From the NCBI RefSeq assembly GCF_018326265.1, contig NZ_AP023360.1, positions 36,001 through 100,000 of the forward strand: a stretch of DNA of 64,000 nucleotides, read 5' to 3'. The position numbers and the translations under genes are program-made. Positions 16,673 to 26,107 of the stretch are shown here, one piece after another (position 1 is the stretch's first letter; each line of letters begins with the position of its first letter). The DNA is from Catellatospora sp. IY07-71 (GTDB lineage Bacteria > Actinomycetota > Actinomycetes > Mycobacteriales > Micromonosporaceae). The notes under the pieces were generated by a model. The model saw only the letters and a list, made by a program, of their open reading frames with translations. It was not told the origin of the DNA and searched no databases.

Positions 16673-19144
16673 TCACTCGAACGGGCGCGTCGGGAGCACG
16701 ACGGAAAGCTTCCCCCGATCGAGGACGACCGCGACGTCGCCGCTGACGTCGGTGCGCAGCACCCGCGTCCCGTGCCCGGCCAGCCGCGCGAGCACGGACG
16801 CGCTCGGATGCCCGTAGTCGTTGTCCCGCCCCACGCTGACCAGCGCGATCCGTGGCGCGACCGCGTCGAGGAAGGCGGGCTCCTGGTACGCGCTCCCGTG
16901 GTGCGAAACCTTGAGCACCGCCGCGGACAGCTCGGCGGCCGCGTCGAGCAGCGCCTGCTGGCGCTCGGTCTCCGCGTCCCCGGTCAGCAGCACCCGCACC
17001 CCCCGCACGGTGGCGGCGAGCAGCAGCGAGTTGTTGTTCGGATCGCTGCGGGTGCCGTGCATCGGCGCGGACGCGAGCACGTCCAGGCGCACCTCGCCGA
17101 CGGTCCAGCCACCGGCGTCCGGCGCGGCTCGCACCGGCACGCCATGCGCCGCGGCGGTACGGACGACCGCCTCCCGGCCGAACGCGGGCTCGGGCCAGGA
17201 GGTGGTCACCACCGCGCCGACCCGCCGCCCGGCCAGCACCCCGTCCAGCCCGCCGATGTGGTCCACATGGAAGTGGCTGACCAGCAGCAGCGGCACCTCC
17301 TCCACGCCGAGCCCGCGCAGGCAGCGGTCGACGTCGGCCGGACGCGGGCCGGCGTCCACCACCACGGCCGCACCGCCGCCCGCGTTGAGCACTGTCGCGT
17401 CGCCCTGCCCGACGTCGCAGGCGACGACCAGCCAGCCGTCCGGCGGCCAGCCTCCGGCCAGCACCCGCACCGGCAGCGCGCCGAGCATCGCGGCGAGTGT
17501 GATCACGAGCGCCAGGCGGCGTACCACGGGGCGCCGGAAGCCGATCAGCAGCAGCACGGTGATACCAGCCAGCAGCAGCGCCCCGGGGGCACCGTCCGGC
17601 CACGGCAGGACGGCCGCGGGCAGCCCGCTGCCCACCCGGGCGACGGTGACCAGCCACCACGCGGGCCAGCTGCCGAGCCACGCGGCGAATTCCGCCCCGC
17701 CCGGCCATACCGGTGACAGCAGCGCGGCCGCGACGCCGGTGACCGTCGCGGGCGCGATCGCGGGCACCGCGACCAGATTGGCCGGTACGGCGACCAGGCT
17801 CACCGTGCCGCTGATCCCCGCGACCACCGGCGCGCAGGCCAGCTGTGCCGCGGTCGGCACGGCCAGCGCCTCGGCCACCCCGGGCGGCACCCGGCGGCGG
17901 CGCAGCGCGTCCCGCATGGACGGCGCGAGCAGCAGCAGGCCGGACGTGGCCAGTACGGACAGCGCGAACCCGGCGTCGGCGGCCAGCTCCGGGTCGGCCA
18001 CCAGCAGCACCACCACCGCCGTGCACAGCGCGGGCAGCGCGGCGCGCGAGCGGCCGGAGGCCAGCGCGAGCAGCGCGACCCCGCCCATCACGGCGGCGCG
18101 TACCACGCTCGGCGACGGCCTGGCCAGGATCACGAAGCCGACGACCGACACCGCGCACAGCAGCGCGGTCAGCCGCGGCCCGGCCCGGCCCCACCGGGCC
18201 AGCAGCAGCACCGCCCCGGTCACGATCGCCACGTTCGAGCCGCTGACGGCGGTCAAGTGAGTCATCCCGGTGTCCACGAACGCCTGGTCGACGGCCGGGT
18301 CCAGGCGGCTGGTGTCACCCACGACCAGGCCGGGGAGCAACCCGCCGACGGCCGCGTCGAGCGGGGCACAGGCCCGTTGCAGGCCGGCCCGCAGTCCCCC
18401 GGCGGCCCGCTGTATCCAGGGCGCCTCGCCGAGCAGCTCCGGCGACCCGTTGACAGACAGCACGGCGGCCCGCAGGTCACCGCCCCGGCTGGGCCCGAGC
18501 CGCGCCTCGGCGCGCACCCGCTGGCCCGGCAGCAGCCCGCGCCAGCCGTCCCCTGTGGCCAGCACCAGCACCCGCGCGTCGGTGCGCAGCTCTCCCGCCG
18601 CCGCCAGCTGCGCGGCCACCACCCAGGTCTGGTCCCGCCCGGTCACCCCGGCGGCCGGACGCGGATCGTCCCGTACGGTCAGCTCGACGGTCACCGTCGC
18701 CCTTCGCGCCACCAGCTCCCCCAGCTCGGGCGCATCCCGCGCGGCCAGCCGCGCCCCGGTCGCCGCCGCCCCACACAGCACCCCGAGGAACGCCCCGGCC
18801 ACGATCCACCGCCACACCCCATCCCCCGCCGCACCCTCACTCGTCCAGGCACCACTCGACGCGGCGCCACCCACCCGCGCGGCACCCGACCGGTCTGCAC
18901 TTTCGGGGAAAGTGGGCCCTTCAGTGGCAGCGAGCCCGCAGTTTCCCCGAAAGTGCGCGAGGAGCCGTCGGGCGCCGTGCGGGAGGAGCGGGTGAGAGCG
19001 CCAGGTGGCGGCCAGCAGGGTGCCTGTGGCGCCGGTGGCGGTGAGGGCCAGCGTCACGGGGAGGTTGGTGAGCAGGGCGGTCAGGGAGGCGGCCCAGCAG
19101 CCGAGGGCGAAGGGGGCCAGCCGCAGGTCTGGTCCGTCGTCCAT
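16673..19144 (-). CDS. comEC: ComEC/Rec2-type DNA-uptake channel with metallo-beta-lactamase domain
   Basis: ComEC forms the membrane channel that imports single-stranded DNA. The 823-residue protein has an N-terminal membrane domain, an OB-like soluble segment, the competence domain (LLPGLVVGDTSRLDP, then DTGMTHLTAVSGSNVAIV) with many hydrophobic helices, and a C-terminal metallo-beta-lactamase domain with SHFHVDHIGG and a later GDAE. Length and order are normal. It overlaps comEA by one base (TGATG). A 60-bp palindrome at 18897-18956 codes for residues 64-83, in the loop after the second membrane helix. Actinobacteria often keep comEC without proven competence. Confidence 0.92.
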   Translation of the reverse strand: MDDGPDLRLAPFALGCWAASLTALLTNLPVTLALTATGATGTLLAATWRSHPLLPHGARRLLAHFRGNCGLAATEGPTFPESADRSGAARVGGAASSGAWTSEGAAGDGVWRWIVAGAFLGVLCGAAATGARLAARDAPELGELVARRATVTVELTVRDDPRPAAGVTGRDQTWVVAAQLAAAGELRTDARVLVLATGDGWRGLLPGQRVRAEARLGPSRGGDLRAAVLSVNGSPELLGEAPWIQRAAGGLRAGLQRACAPLDAAVGGLLPGLVVGDTSRLDPAVDQAFVDTGMTHLTAVSGSNVAIVTGAVLLLARWGRAGPRLTALLCAVSVVGFVILARPSPSVVRAAVMGGVALLALASGRSRAALPALCTAVVVLLVADPELAADAGFALSVLATSGLLLLAPSMRDALRRRRVPPGVAEALAVPTAAQLACAPVVAGISGTVSLVAVPANLVAVPAIAPATVTGVAAALLSPVWPGGAEFAAWLGSWPAWWLVTVARVGSGLPAAVLPWPDGAPGALLLAGITVLLLIGFRRPVVRRLALVITLAAMLGALPVRVLAGGWPPDGWLVVACDVGQGDATVLNAGGGAAVVVDAGPRPADVDRCLRGLGVEEVPLLLVSHFHVDHIGGLDGVLAGRRVGAVVTTSWPEPAFGREAVVRTAAAHGVPVRAAPDAGGWTVGEVRLDVLASAPMHGTRSDPNNNSLLLAATVRGVRVLLTGDAETERQQALLDAAAELSAAVLKVSHHGSAYQEPAFLDAVAPRIALVSVGRDNDYGHPSASVLARLAGHGTRVLRTDVSGDVAVVLDRGKLSVVLPTRPFE
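18897..18956. repeat. Palindrome inside comEC
   Basis: Perfect 15-bp arms GCACTTTCGGGGAAA (18897-18911) and its complement (18942-18956) continue into an inner stem GTGGGC/GCCCGC. The 60-bp block is read in frame as ComEC residues 64-83 in a non-conserved loop. A hairpin of this size within coding sequence suggests insertion of a mobile palindrome. No second copy was seen in the window. Confidence 0.7.
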
Positions 19145-20259
19145 CAGACCGTGACCAGGTCTTTGAGCTGAGCGAACTTCGACTCGCCGATGCCCTCGAC
19201 CTGGCGCAGGTCGCCGATGGTGCGGAACTCGCCGTGCCGGGCGCGGTGGTCGAGGATGCGCTGGGCGAGCACCGGCCCGACCCCGGGCAGCGCGTCGAGC
19301 TGCGCCAGCGTGGCGGTGTTGAGGTTCACCAGGCCGCCGGTCGCCGGGCCGCCGTCCCCGCCGGGCGCGCCCGCGGCGGGCAGGCCCGGCACGGCGACGG
19401 CGATCAGCTCGCCATCGGTCACCTTGCGGGCGAGGTTGACCGTGGACAGATCGGTGCCGGGCAGCACCCCGCCCGCCGCCTCGATGGCATCGGCCACCCG
19501 TGACCCCGGCGGCAGCCGGACCAGGCCGGGCTTGCGCACCCGCCCGGTGACCGCGACGACCAGCGCCTGCGGCGACGCCTGGGCAGACGGGCGGGGCGCG
19601 TCGGGCACGACCACAGCGGGTTCGGGCACGGGGTCCCTGGCCGGGCGGGCCTGCCAGGCCAGGTAGGCCGCGAGCGCGACGACCAGCGCGGCCACGGCGG
19701 CGAGCGCCCGCAACCCGCGCCGCCCCGGGTCGAACGCGCCCCGGCCGGGCAGGGCACTGGGCGGAGCCGGGTCAGCCGCGTTCTCCACCCGCCCGCTTCC
19801 CACGCTTCGGCTGAACACAGAACGCGGAGCCGGATCAGCCGCGTTCTCCACCGGCCCACTGCCCACGCTTCGGCTGAACACAGAACCAGGTGCCGAGCCC
19901 GGGCACGGCTCCGGCACGGCCTCCCGCGACGGCCCGGCGGGGCTGCGGTGCGCGGCGGGCCGGTCGGCGAAGACGTGCGGTGCTGCTGCCGGGGCTGCGC
20001 CGGACGGGCCGGCATCGCGAGGCAACACGTCAAGAAAGGGCGCCCCGAGGAGCCCACCCGGCCAGGCCGGGGCCAGGACCGGCTCAGGCGCACCCGCGAC
20101 CCGGCCTGGCGGGGGCGCTACCGCCCCGGGCGCAGCCGCGATCGGGCCTGGCGAGGGCACCTCGGGGACGGTGGCGGGCCCGATGCCGGGAAACACCCGG
20201 TGCAGCCGGTCGCGGGCGGCGGCCTCGTCGGGCGGCGGCGTACGGAAGGACGACAGCAC
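19144..20259 (-). CDS. comEA: ComEA-type DNA-binding membrane protein
   Basis: ComEA is the DNA receptor that feeds ComEC. The 371-residue protein has a long Pro/Ala-rich N-terminal region (1-180) and one transmembrane helix (LRALAAVAALVVALAAYLAW, about 183-202). A SLBB-like domain (ALVVAVTGRVRKPGLVRLPPG, ADAIEAAGGVLPG) comes next, then two helix-hairpin-helix motifs at the C-terminus (LVNLNTATLAQLDALPGVGPVLAQRIL and IGDLRQVEGIGESKF). The N-terminal region is longer than in ComEA of Bacillus and includes an exact-looking 21-residue duplication at 126-166. It overlaps the comEC start by one base. Confidence 0.9.
   Translation of the reverse strand: MLSSFRTPPPDEAAARDRLHRVFPGIGPATVPEVPSPGPIAAAPGAVAPPPGRVAGAPEPVLAPAWPGGLLGAPFLDVLPRDAGPSGAAPAAAPHVFADRPAAHRSPAGPSREAVPEPCPGSAPGSVFSRSVGSGPVENAADPAPRSVFSRSVGSGRVENAADPAPPSALPGRGAFDPGRRGLRALAAVAALVVALAAYLAWQARPARDPVPEPAVVVPDAPRPSAQASPQALVVAVTGRVRKPGLVRLPPGSRVADAIEAAGGVLPGTDLSTVNLARKVTDGELIAVAVPGLPAAGAPGGDGGPATGGLVNLNTATLAQLDALPGVGPVLAQRILDHRARHGEFRTIGDLRQVEGIGESKFAQLKDLVTV
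19762..19884. repeat. 63-bp tandem duplication inside comEA
   Basis: Two nearly identical copies encode SVFSRSVGSGPVENAADPAP and SVFSRSVGSGRVENAADPAP (residues 126-145 and 147-166). The unit is 63 bp, so the frame is kept. It lies in the disordered cytoplasmic region and is a candidate variable-number repeat. Confidence 0.8.
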
Positions 20260-20571
20260 GCGGCCACGCTAGGCGGGCACCGGCGCACGGCGTACCCGCC
20301 AAAACCGTTGCCTGTGGACGGCGGCCCGCTTGGGGACAACCGCCTGATCAAGCCCTCGCCGTGCTATACGCGGGCCGTGAACCAGCCCCGTCCACAACGG
20401 ACTTTTGCCCCCGCGCCGGTTCCATAAACAGTTTTGAAGTTACGAATCATCGAACGCTGTTAACCGCTCTGCCGCAGCGCATTCACCCGCTTCTAGGTTC
20501 AGCGCACCCCTTCGCGGTCGGCGTCATCGGGACCCGGCCGCGAAGCAGGGGATCTCTGGGAGGAGAGAACC
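20260..20571. other. Divergent comEA/subtilase spacer, no gene seen
   Basis: This 312-base gap separates divergent comEA and the subtilase gene. It is less GC-rich around 20420-20465. TTGAAG at 20434-20439 and TGTTAA at 20458-20463 (18-base spacer) form a weak promoter candidate for the subtilase. I see no RNA gene or strong hairpin. Confidence 0.4.
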
Positions 20572-22530
20572 TTGCGGCAACGAGTTTCCCGCCTCGGCAT
20601 CGCGATCATCGTCGCGTTCGCCGGGGCCCTGGGGACCGGTGGGCTGGCCAACGCCGCGCCCACCGGCCCCGAAGCCCCCATCCTGTACGCCGACAGCCCG
20701 AACGCGGTCCCCGGCCGCTACATCGTGGTGTTCAAGGACGCCGCGGTGCCCGCCGCGGGCGTCGGCACGAAGGCCCGCGACCTCGCCGGGCGCTTCGGCG
20801 GGCAGGCCCGCCACCTGTACACGGCCGGCCTGCGCGGCTTCTCGGTGACCCTGTCCGACAAGCAGGCCCGGAAGCTGGCCGCCGACCCGGCGGTCGCCTC
20901 GGTCGAGGCGGTGCAGCGCATCAGCGTCGCCGACACTCAGAGCAACCCGCCGAACTGGGGCGACGACCGGATCGACCAGCAGAACCTGCCGCTGAACCAG
21001 GCGTACACGTACCCCACCAACCCCGGTCAGGGCGCGACGGTCTATGTGCTGGACACCGGTATCAACGCCAACCACGTCGACTTCACCGGCCGGGTCGGCC
21101 AGGGCACGGACATGGTGGACGACGACAGCACCCCCACCGACTGCCACGGGCACGGCACGCACGTGGCCGGCACCGCCGTGGGCACCAGCTACGGCGTGGC
21201 CAAGAAGGCCCGCGTGGTGGCCGTACGGGTGCTGAACTGCCAGGGCAGCGGCACCAACGACGACCTGATCGCGGGCATCAACTGGGTGCGCACCAACGCC
21301 CAGAAGCCGGCCGTGGTCAACTACAGCATCGGCTGCCAGAGCCGGTGCACCAGCCAGGCCATGGACAGCGCCGTGTCGAGCCTGATCTCGTCCGGCGTGC
21401 AGTTCGTCCAGGCGGCGGGCAACTCCTCCGACGACGCCTGCTACTACAGCCCGCAGGCCGTCGCGGCGGCGGTCACCGTCGGCAACACCAACAGCTCCGA
21501 CGCCCGCAACAGCAGCAGCAACTACGGCTCCTGCCTGGACATCTTCGCTCCCGGCACGAGCATCGTGTCGGCGTCGTACTCCAGCAACACCGGCAGCGCG
21601 ACGATGACGGGCACCTCGATGGCCTCGCCGCACACGGCCGGCGCCGCCGCGGTGTACCTGGGGCTCAACCCGAACGCCACGCCTGCCCAGGTGCGTGACG
21701 CGCTGGTCAACAACGCCACCACCGGCAAGGTGACCAGCCCCGGCACCGGTTCGCCGAACCGGCTGCTCTACACCGGGTTCATGAACGGCGGGACCAACCC
21801 GAACAACCCGTCGGTCACCAACCCGGGCAACCGCAGCACCGTCGTCGGGCAGTCCGTCAGCCTGCAGATGCAGGCCAGCGGCGGCACGACGCCGTACACC
21901 TGGAGCGCCTCGGGCCTGCCCGCGGGCCTGTCGATCAGCTCGTCGAGCGGCCTGATCACCGGCAGCCCGACCACCGCCGGCACGTCGAACGTCACGGTGA
22001 CGGTCACCGATTCGGCCGCCAAGACCGGGTCGACCAACTTCACCTGGACGGTCACCACCGGTGGCGGCGGCTGCACGGCCACCCAGGTCGTGGGCAACTC
22101 CAGCTTCGAGAGCGGCACCACGCCGTGGACGGCCGACACGGGCGTCATCGGCGCGTGGTCGAGCTACGGCTTCCCCGGCAAGACCGGCACCCGTAGCGCG
22201 TGGCTGGGCGGCCAGGGCCAGACCCAGACCGACTGGGTGCAGCAGTCGGTGACGATCCCGGCCGGGTGCACCAGCGCCACGCTGCGCTTCTGGCTCCGGA
22301 TCACCACGGCCGAGACCGACGGCCAGGTCTGGGACCGGCTCACGGTGACGATGGGCGGCACGACCGTGTCCACCGCCACCAACCTCGACGCCAACTCGGC
22401 GTACGTGGAGAAGGTGGTCAACGTCAGCCAGTTCATCGGGCAGACGGTGACGCTGAAGTTCAACGGCGTCGAGGACCAGTCGCTGCAGACCAGCTGGGTC
22501 ATCGACGACGTGACCATCAGCGCCTCCTGA
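20572..22530 (+). CDS. Secreted S8 (subtilisin-like) serine protease with Ig-like and C-terminal beta domains
   Basis: The 652-residue protein starts TTG after GGGAGGAGAG. It has a signal peptide (about 1-29, ending ANAAP) and an I9 propeptide inhibitor (about 48-118, [10 protein letters not shown]). The peptidase S8 catalytic triad is D161 in [10 protein letters not shown]194 in GHGTHVAG and S349 in GTSMASPH, with N284 in AAGNS as oxyanion residue. It most resembles the proteinase K/aqualysin group. A He_PIG-type Ig-like domain (about 410-495, [19 protein letters not shown]) and a C-terminal beta-rich domain (about 500-652, [11 protein letters not shown] and later LRFWLRI) probably bind polymer or cell surface. 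Extracellular protein digestion is inferred. It ends before a shared terminator. Confidence 0.94.
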   Translation: MRQRVSRLGIAIIVAFAGALGTGGLANAAPTGPEAPILYADSPNAVPGRYIVVFKDAAVPAAGVGTKARDLAGRFGGQARHLYTAGLRGFSVTLSDKQARKLAADPAVASVEAVQRISVADTQSNPPNWGDDRIDQQNLPLNQAYTYPTNPGQGATVYVLDTGINANHVDFTGRVGQGTDMVDDDSTPTDCHGHGTHVAGTAVGTSYGVAKKARVVAVRVLNCQGSGTNDDLIAGINWVRTNAQKPAVVNYSIGCQSRCTSQAMDSAVSSLISSGVQFVQAAGNSSDDACYYSPQAVAAAVTVGNTNSSDARNSSSNYGSCLDIFAPGTSIVSASYSSNTGSATMTGTSMASPHTAGAAAVYLGLNPNATPAQVRDALVNNATTGKVTSPGTGSPNRLLYTGFMNGGTNPNNPSVTNPGNRSTVVGQSVSLQMQASGGTTPYTWSASGLPAGLSISSSSGLITGSPTTAGTSNVTVTVTDSAAKTGSTNFTWTVTTGGGGCTATQVVGNSSFESGTTPWTADTGVIGAWSSYGFPGKTGTRSAWLGGQGQTQTDWVQQSVTIPAGCTSATLRFWLRITTAETDGQVWDRLTVTMGGTTVSTATNLDANSAYVEKVVNVSQFIGQTVTLKFNGVEDQSLQTSWVIDDVTISAS

Positions 22531-22557
22531 CGGACGGCTCACCGATCGGGGGGAAGG

Positions 22558-22590
22558 GCGGCCGGGCATCTCACGACGATGCCCGGCCGC
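22558..22590. terminator. Bidirectional terminator between the subtilase and regulator genes
   Basis: A perfect 13-bp stem (22558-22570 with 22578-22590) with a seven-base loop lies between convergent genes and directly touches the stop codon of the 22591-23529 gene. Confidence 0.8.
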
Positions 22591-23529
22591 TCACTCCCAT
22601 TCCCAGCGCATGCCCACGATGCCCGGCGGGATGTCGGTCGCCACCACGTGCGCGCCGTGTGTCGAGCCGATCCACACCTCGCGTACGCCCTGGTCGGGCG
22701 CGTGGATGCCGCGCCGTTCGAAGCGGTAGCAGCGGGCCGGCACCGCGTCGCGGTCGAACTGCACCTGCAGCACGTACTCGCCCACCGGCACGGAGAAGCC
22801 CCGGTAGTAGTTGTCCGTGGCCACGGCGGAGCCGCTTTCGAACTCGTACTCGATGACGACGGTGTCACCCTGGGACAGCATCCGGTCGAAGATGATCTCA
22901 GCCGCCTGCAGGCCCGACTCGGGGTCCGAGCGCACCCGCCCCAGCCGGCAGTTGCGCAGGGCGTGGACGCCGGTGGGCGCGCCCAGGTCGTCGGTGCGGA
23001 AGATGCCGACGGTGCGCGACACCCGGTCCACGTTGGCCCGCAGCACCTGGCGGCAGGTCAGGCTCAGCTCCTGCCGCCCCGCGCCGACCGTGTACAGGTC
23101 GTGCAGGCTGATCCGGGTCAGCTCGTGGTACATCCACTTGTCGAGCTCGCCGATGATCTTCGAGACGCTGTTGCCGTTCTCGAACAGCCGGTCGATGTCG
23201 ATGGTGCCGGGTGGCTGGTTCAGCCAGCGCCCGCGCGGGCGGCGCGGGCCCAGCTGGGCGATGAGGGACTCGGCGGGCAGCGACAGGATCTGCTCCAGCA
23301 GCCGCACCGCCTTCATGGACTCGGGACGCTCCGGGCGGCTGCGCCCCCGCCGCCAGTAGCTCAACGTGGCCAGGCTGACGCTCACCCCGGCGGCGGACAG
23401 CCGCTCCTGGATCTCCTCCGGCCGGATGCCCCGGTCTTCGATGGCCAGGTGCAGCGCTGCGGAGAACGGGCCGGTACGCAGCGCATGCGCCAGGTCCCGG
23501 CCGAGAAGTTCAGAACGAGCCTTCTCCAT
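22591..23529 (-). CDS. XRE-like helix-turn-helix regulator with C-terminal sensor domain
   Basis: The 312-residue protein has an N-terminal helical DNA-binding region (about 30-95). The segment EEIQERLSAAGVSVSLATLSYWRRGRSRPERPES looks like an XRE-type helix-turn-helix, followed by LEQILSLPAESLIAQL. The remaining two-thirds is a beta-rich domain with no catalytic motif that I recognise (FENGNSVSKIIGELDKW, YRGFSVPVGEYVLQVQFD). Such architecture is common in actinobacterial hypothetical regulators; the ligand is unknown. ATG start at 23529, 45 bases after degV. It may be co-transcribed with the nadD-degV operon or act on the adjacent protease gene, but neither is shown. Confidence 0.65.
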   Translation of the reverse strand: MEKARSELLGRDLAHALRTGPFSAALHLAIEDRGIRPEEIQERLSAAGVSVSLATLSYWRRGRSRPERPESMKAVRLLEQILSLPAESLIAQLGPRRPRGRWLNQPPGTIDIDRLFENGNSVSKIIGELDKWMYHELTRISLHDLYTVGAGRQELSLTCRQVLRANVDRVSRTVGIFRTDDLGAPTGVHALRNCRLGRVRSDPESGLQAAEIIFDRMLSQGDTVVIEYEFESGSAVATDNYYRGFSVPVGEYVLQVQFDRDAVPARCYRFERRGIHAPDQGVREVWIGSTHGAHVVATDIPPGIVGMRWEWE

Positions 23530-23574
23530 GAACGCTGAGTATCACCACGGTGCCGCCCCGGCGCTACCCGAGTG

Positions 23575-24453
23575 TCAGAGCTGGTCGTCCAGGAGGGACT
23601 GGGCGGCCTCGGGGAGCCGGTGCACGACGACGCCGGCCAGACCGGGGCCGACGTGCGCGGCGACGACCGCGCCCACCTCGCTGACGTACAGCTCGCAGAG
23701 GCGGTCGCCGAGCCGCTCGCGCAGCGCGTGCTCGACCCACTCGGCCCGCTCGGCAGCGGCCAGGTGGTGCACGGCGACCTCGACCGGCCCGTCCCCGGCG
23801 GCCTCCAGCGCGAGCGCGACCAGGCGGTCCAGCGCGCGGGCCGCGGTGCGCACCTTGTCGCGCATGCTGATGCCGCCCGCGGACACCTCCAGCAGCGGCT
23901 TCACCGCCAGGGCGGTGCCCAGCAGGGCCGAGGCGGCGTTGATCCGGCCACCGCGGCGCAGGTGCTCCAGGGTGTCCACGTAGAAGAAGGAGCTGGTCCG
24001 CTCGATGGTGGCCAGGGCCGCGTCGCGTACCCCCACCAGGTCCTCGCCCTGGGCGGCGGCACGGGCCGCGGCCAGCGCGGGGAAGCCCACGCCCATCGCG
24101 GCCGAGCACGAGTCGACCACCTCGACCGGGCCGGGCGCCTCGCCCGCGGCCGCGGTCGCCGCGCCCACGGTGCCGGACAGCGCCCCGGCCAGGTGCACCG
24201 ACACGATGCCGGTCACGCCGGACGCGAACAGCTGCTCGTACACCTGCGCGAACTCGCCGGGGGTGGGCTGGGAGGTGGTGACCGCGACCCGGCGCGCGGT
24301 CAGCGCCACGGCCACCTCGGCCGGGCTGACCTCGACGCCCTCCCGGCCGGAGACGCCGCCGAGCACGACGTGCAGCGGCACCACGGTGAGCGACCCGTCC
24401 GCGATCGTGGCGGGCAGGTAGGCGGTCGAGTCGGTGACGACGGCTACGGACAT
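23575..24453 (-). CDS. DegV family fatty-acid-binding protein
   Basis: DegV proteins bind a single fatty acid and in Gram-positives can act as FakB, presenting fatty acid to the kinase FakA. The 292-residue protein has the N-terminal VAVVTDSTAYLP, TTSQPTPGEFAQVYEQL (the conserved T-S-x-P motif), ISVHLAGALSGT-like SVHLAGALSGTVGAA, and FYVDTLEHLRRGGRI. All are standard DegV blocks. It lies 4 bases after the lipoprotein stop, in an operon with rsfS and nadD, the order recalled from mycobacteria. No fakA gene is in view, so the kinase partner is uncertain. Confidence 0.92.
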   Translation of the reverse strand: MSVAVVTDSTAYLPATIADGSLTVVPLHVVLGGVSGREGVEVSPAEVAVALTARRVAVTTSQPTPGEFAQVYEQLFASGVTGIVSVHLAGALSGTVGAATAAAGEAPGPVEVVDSCSAAMGVGFPALAAARAAAQGEDLVGVRDAALATIERTSSFFYVDTLEHLRRGGRINAASALLGTALAVKPLLEVSAGGISMRDKVRTAARALDRLVALALEAAGDGPVEVAVHHLAAAERAEWVEHALRERLGDRLCELYVSEVGAVVAAHVGPGLAGVVVHRLPEAAQSLLDDQL

Positions 24454-24457
24454 GCGG

Positions 24458-24904
24458 TCACGACGCCGGAGCCGCCGAGAGGACCTCCAGCACCGGCCCC
24501 ACCTGGCAGACGGTCATCACGTCGGGGCGGGTCCGGCCCTTCACGGTCACCTTGGTGCCCGGCTTGAGCTGGGCCGGGTCGCCGCCGAGCAGCTGGTAGG
24601 TGACGCCTGCCGTGCGCAGCACGGTGCAGCCGCCCTCCAGGTCGATCCGCTCCACGGTGCCGGTCGCCGTGATCACGACGCCGTCCTTGGCGGGCGGCGG
24701 CACGACCGGCCCGGACGCGCCCGGCTTGGGCTTGGCGGTCGGGCTGGGCGGCAGGAAGTCGGACGGCGACGCTCCCGGCGCGGACGGCTGTGGGGTCACG
24801 GAGCTGCCCACCTCCGGCTCCTCAGTCGGGGCGCAGCCGGTGAGCAGGAGACCGCCCAGCAGCGCGCCGGTCAGCAGGTGAATGAGGGGGCTTCGCGTCA
24901 TCAT
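24458..24904 (-). CDS. Small secreted lipoprotein
   Basis: The 148-residue protein starts MMTRSPLIHLLTGALLGG and has a lipobox LLTGC, so it should be lipid-anchored outside the membrane. A Pro/Ser-rich linker precedes a compact domain of about 75 residues (VVITATGTVERIDLEGGCTVLRT, LKPGTKVTVKGRTRPDVMTVCQVGPVLEV) with two cysteines, which looks like a small OB/beta-barrel fold. Function unknown. ATG at 24904 is chosen for the signal peptide; an open frame reaches 24934. It sits between the phosphatase gene and degV, so it belongs to the nadD-degV operon. Confidence 0.75.
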   Translation of the reverse strand: MMTRSPLIHLLTGALLGGLLLTGCAPTEEPEVGSSVTPQPSAPGASPSDFLPPSPTAKPKPGASGPVVPPPAKDGVVITATGTVERIDLEGGCTVLRTAGVTYQLLGGDPAQLKPGTKVTVKGRTRPDVMTVCQVGPVLEVLSAAPAS

Positions 24905-24946
24905 GTCAGTTCGGACGTTACCGCCCGGTGGCAAGTTGCGCGAGCT

Positions 24947-25573
24947 TCAGACCCCGACGTTGTACGCCGACAGCCGCCAGCCGTACGACGCCTGGTGGAT
25001 GAGGTCGACCCAGTGGCAGTTCTGCACCGGCGCGACGGTCGGCAGCGTCTCCTCGGGCCAGCCCAGCAGCGCGGCCACGCCGTACTTGATGGCGGCGCCG
25101 TGCGCGGCCAGCACGATCGTGCCCCCGGGCAGCCGCTCGGCGGCCTGCCGGATCGCCTCGCTGACCCGCTTGCCCAGGTCGGGCAGCGGCTCGATGCCGT
25201 CGCCCGGATCCGGGTCCGCGGCGCGCCAGCGCGCGTACGACTCGGGGAAACGCTCCTTGACCTCGGGCGTGGTCAGCCCCTGCCAGGTGCCGAAGTAGCG
25301 CTCGCGCAGCCGGACGTCGCGCTCGGCGGTCAGCCCGGTGAGCTCGGCCAGCGCCGCGGCGGTCTGCGCGGCACGGCCGAGGTCACTGGTGAGCAGCAGC
25401 TGCGGCTCCCGCCGGGCCAGCACCTGCGCGGCGGCCGCGGCCTGGGCCCGGCCCAGGTCGTTCAGCGGCACGTCGAGCTGGCCCTGCACGCGCTGAGCCG
25501 CGTTGGAGTCGGTGTTGCCGTGTCGCCACAGCAGGACCCGGGTCAGCGGCTCGGTGCCCCGCTCCAGACTCAC
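24947..25573 (-). CDS. Histidine phosphatase family protein (possible GpgP-like)
   Basis: The 208-residue protein carries the phosphoglycerate-mutase-like signature LLWRHGNTDSN with the phospho-accepting H18, SDLGRAAQTAAAL, RERYFGTWQGLT, and the second histidine in VLAAHGAAIKYG. In M. tuberculosis the gene at this position next to rsfS (Rv2419c) encodes glucosyl-3-phosphoglycerate phosphatase. Position suggests the same here, but sequence motifs alone do not separate it from other acid phosphatases. The GTG at 25573 overlaps the rsfS stop as GTGA, implying translational coupling. Confidence 0.88.
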   Translation of the reverse strand: MSLERGTEPLTRVLLWRHGNTDSNAAQRVQGQLDVPLNDLGRAQAAAAAQVLARREPQLLLTSDLGRAAQTAAALAELTGLTAERDVRLRERYFGTWQGLTTPEVKERFPESYARWRAADPDPGDGIEPLPDLGKRVSEAIRQAAERLPGGTIVLAAHGAAIKYGVAALLGWPEETLPTVAPVQNCHWVDLIHQASYGWRLSAYNVGV

Positions 25574-25974
25574 ACGGCGTCCTGCGTCGCGAGCTGAGCC
25601 GCCGGCAGGTCCCGATCCACGAACTCGATCCGCTCGCAGTCCTTCCACAGCCGGTCCAGCGCGTAGAACTCGCGCTCCTCGCTGTGCTGCACGTGCACCA
25701 CGATGTCGCCGAAGTCGAGCAGCACCCAGCGGCCGGCGCGCTCGCCCTCACGGCGGACCGGCTTGGCCTTCTCGGGCAGCTGCAGCAGCGCCTCTTCGAC
25801 AGCGTCGACGATGGCGAGCACCTGGCGCTCGTTGGGTGCGGAGGCCACGACGAAGACGTCGGTGAGGACGAGCTGCTCGGCCACGTCCAGCAGGACGATG
25901 TCCTCGGCCTTCTTGTCGGCGGCCGCCTGTGCGGCGGCCTGGGCCATCTCGACAGCGCGCTCGGTTGCGGGCAC
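25570..25974 (-). CDS. rsfS: Ribosomal silencing factor RsfS
   Basis: RsfS binds L14 of the large subunit and blocks subunit joining in slow growth or starvation. The 134-residue protein contains the family blocks KKAEDIVLLDVAEQLVLTDVFVVASAPNERQVLAIVDAVEE and GRWVLLDFGDIVVHVQHSEEREFYALDRLWKDC. GTG at 25974 follows GAAAGGA; an upstream GTG at 26007 is possible. It lies between nadD and the phosphatase, the usual arrangement. Confidence 0.93.
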   Translation of the reverse strand: MPATERAVEMAQAAAQAAADKKAEDIVLLDVAEQLVLTDVFVVASAPNERQVLAIVDAVEEALLQLPEKAKPVRREGERAGRWVLLDFGDIVVHVQHSEEREFYALDRLWKDCERIEFVDRDLPAAQLATQDAV

Positions 25975-26107
25975 CTTGGTCCTTTCGTCGGCGGCCTGCC
26001 GCGACACCTCTGGGTGATGCTCGCGATCAGGCTCAGCATCCAGAATCTCACAAGGATTACCCGCCCCGCCGCTCAGATAGTCACGCGGTGGGCCCGGACA
26101 CGATAAA

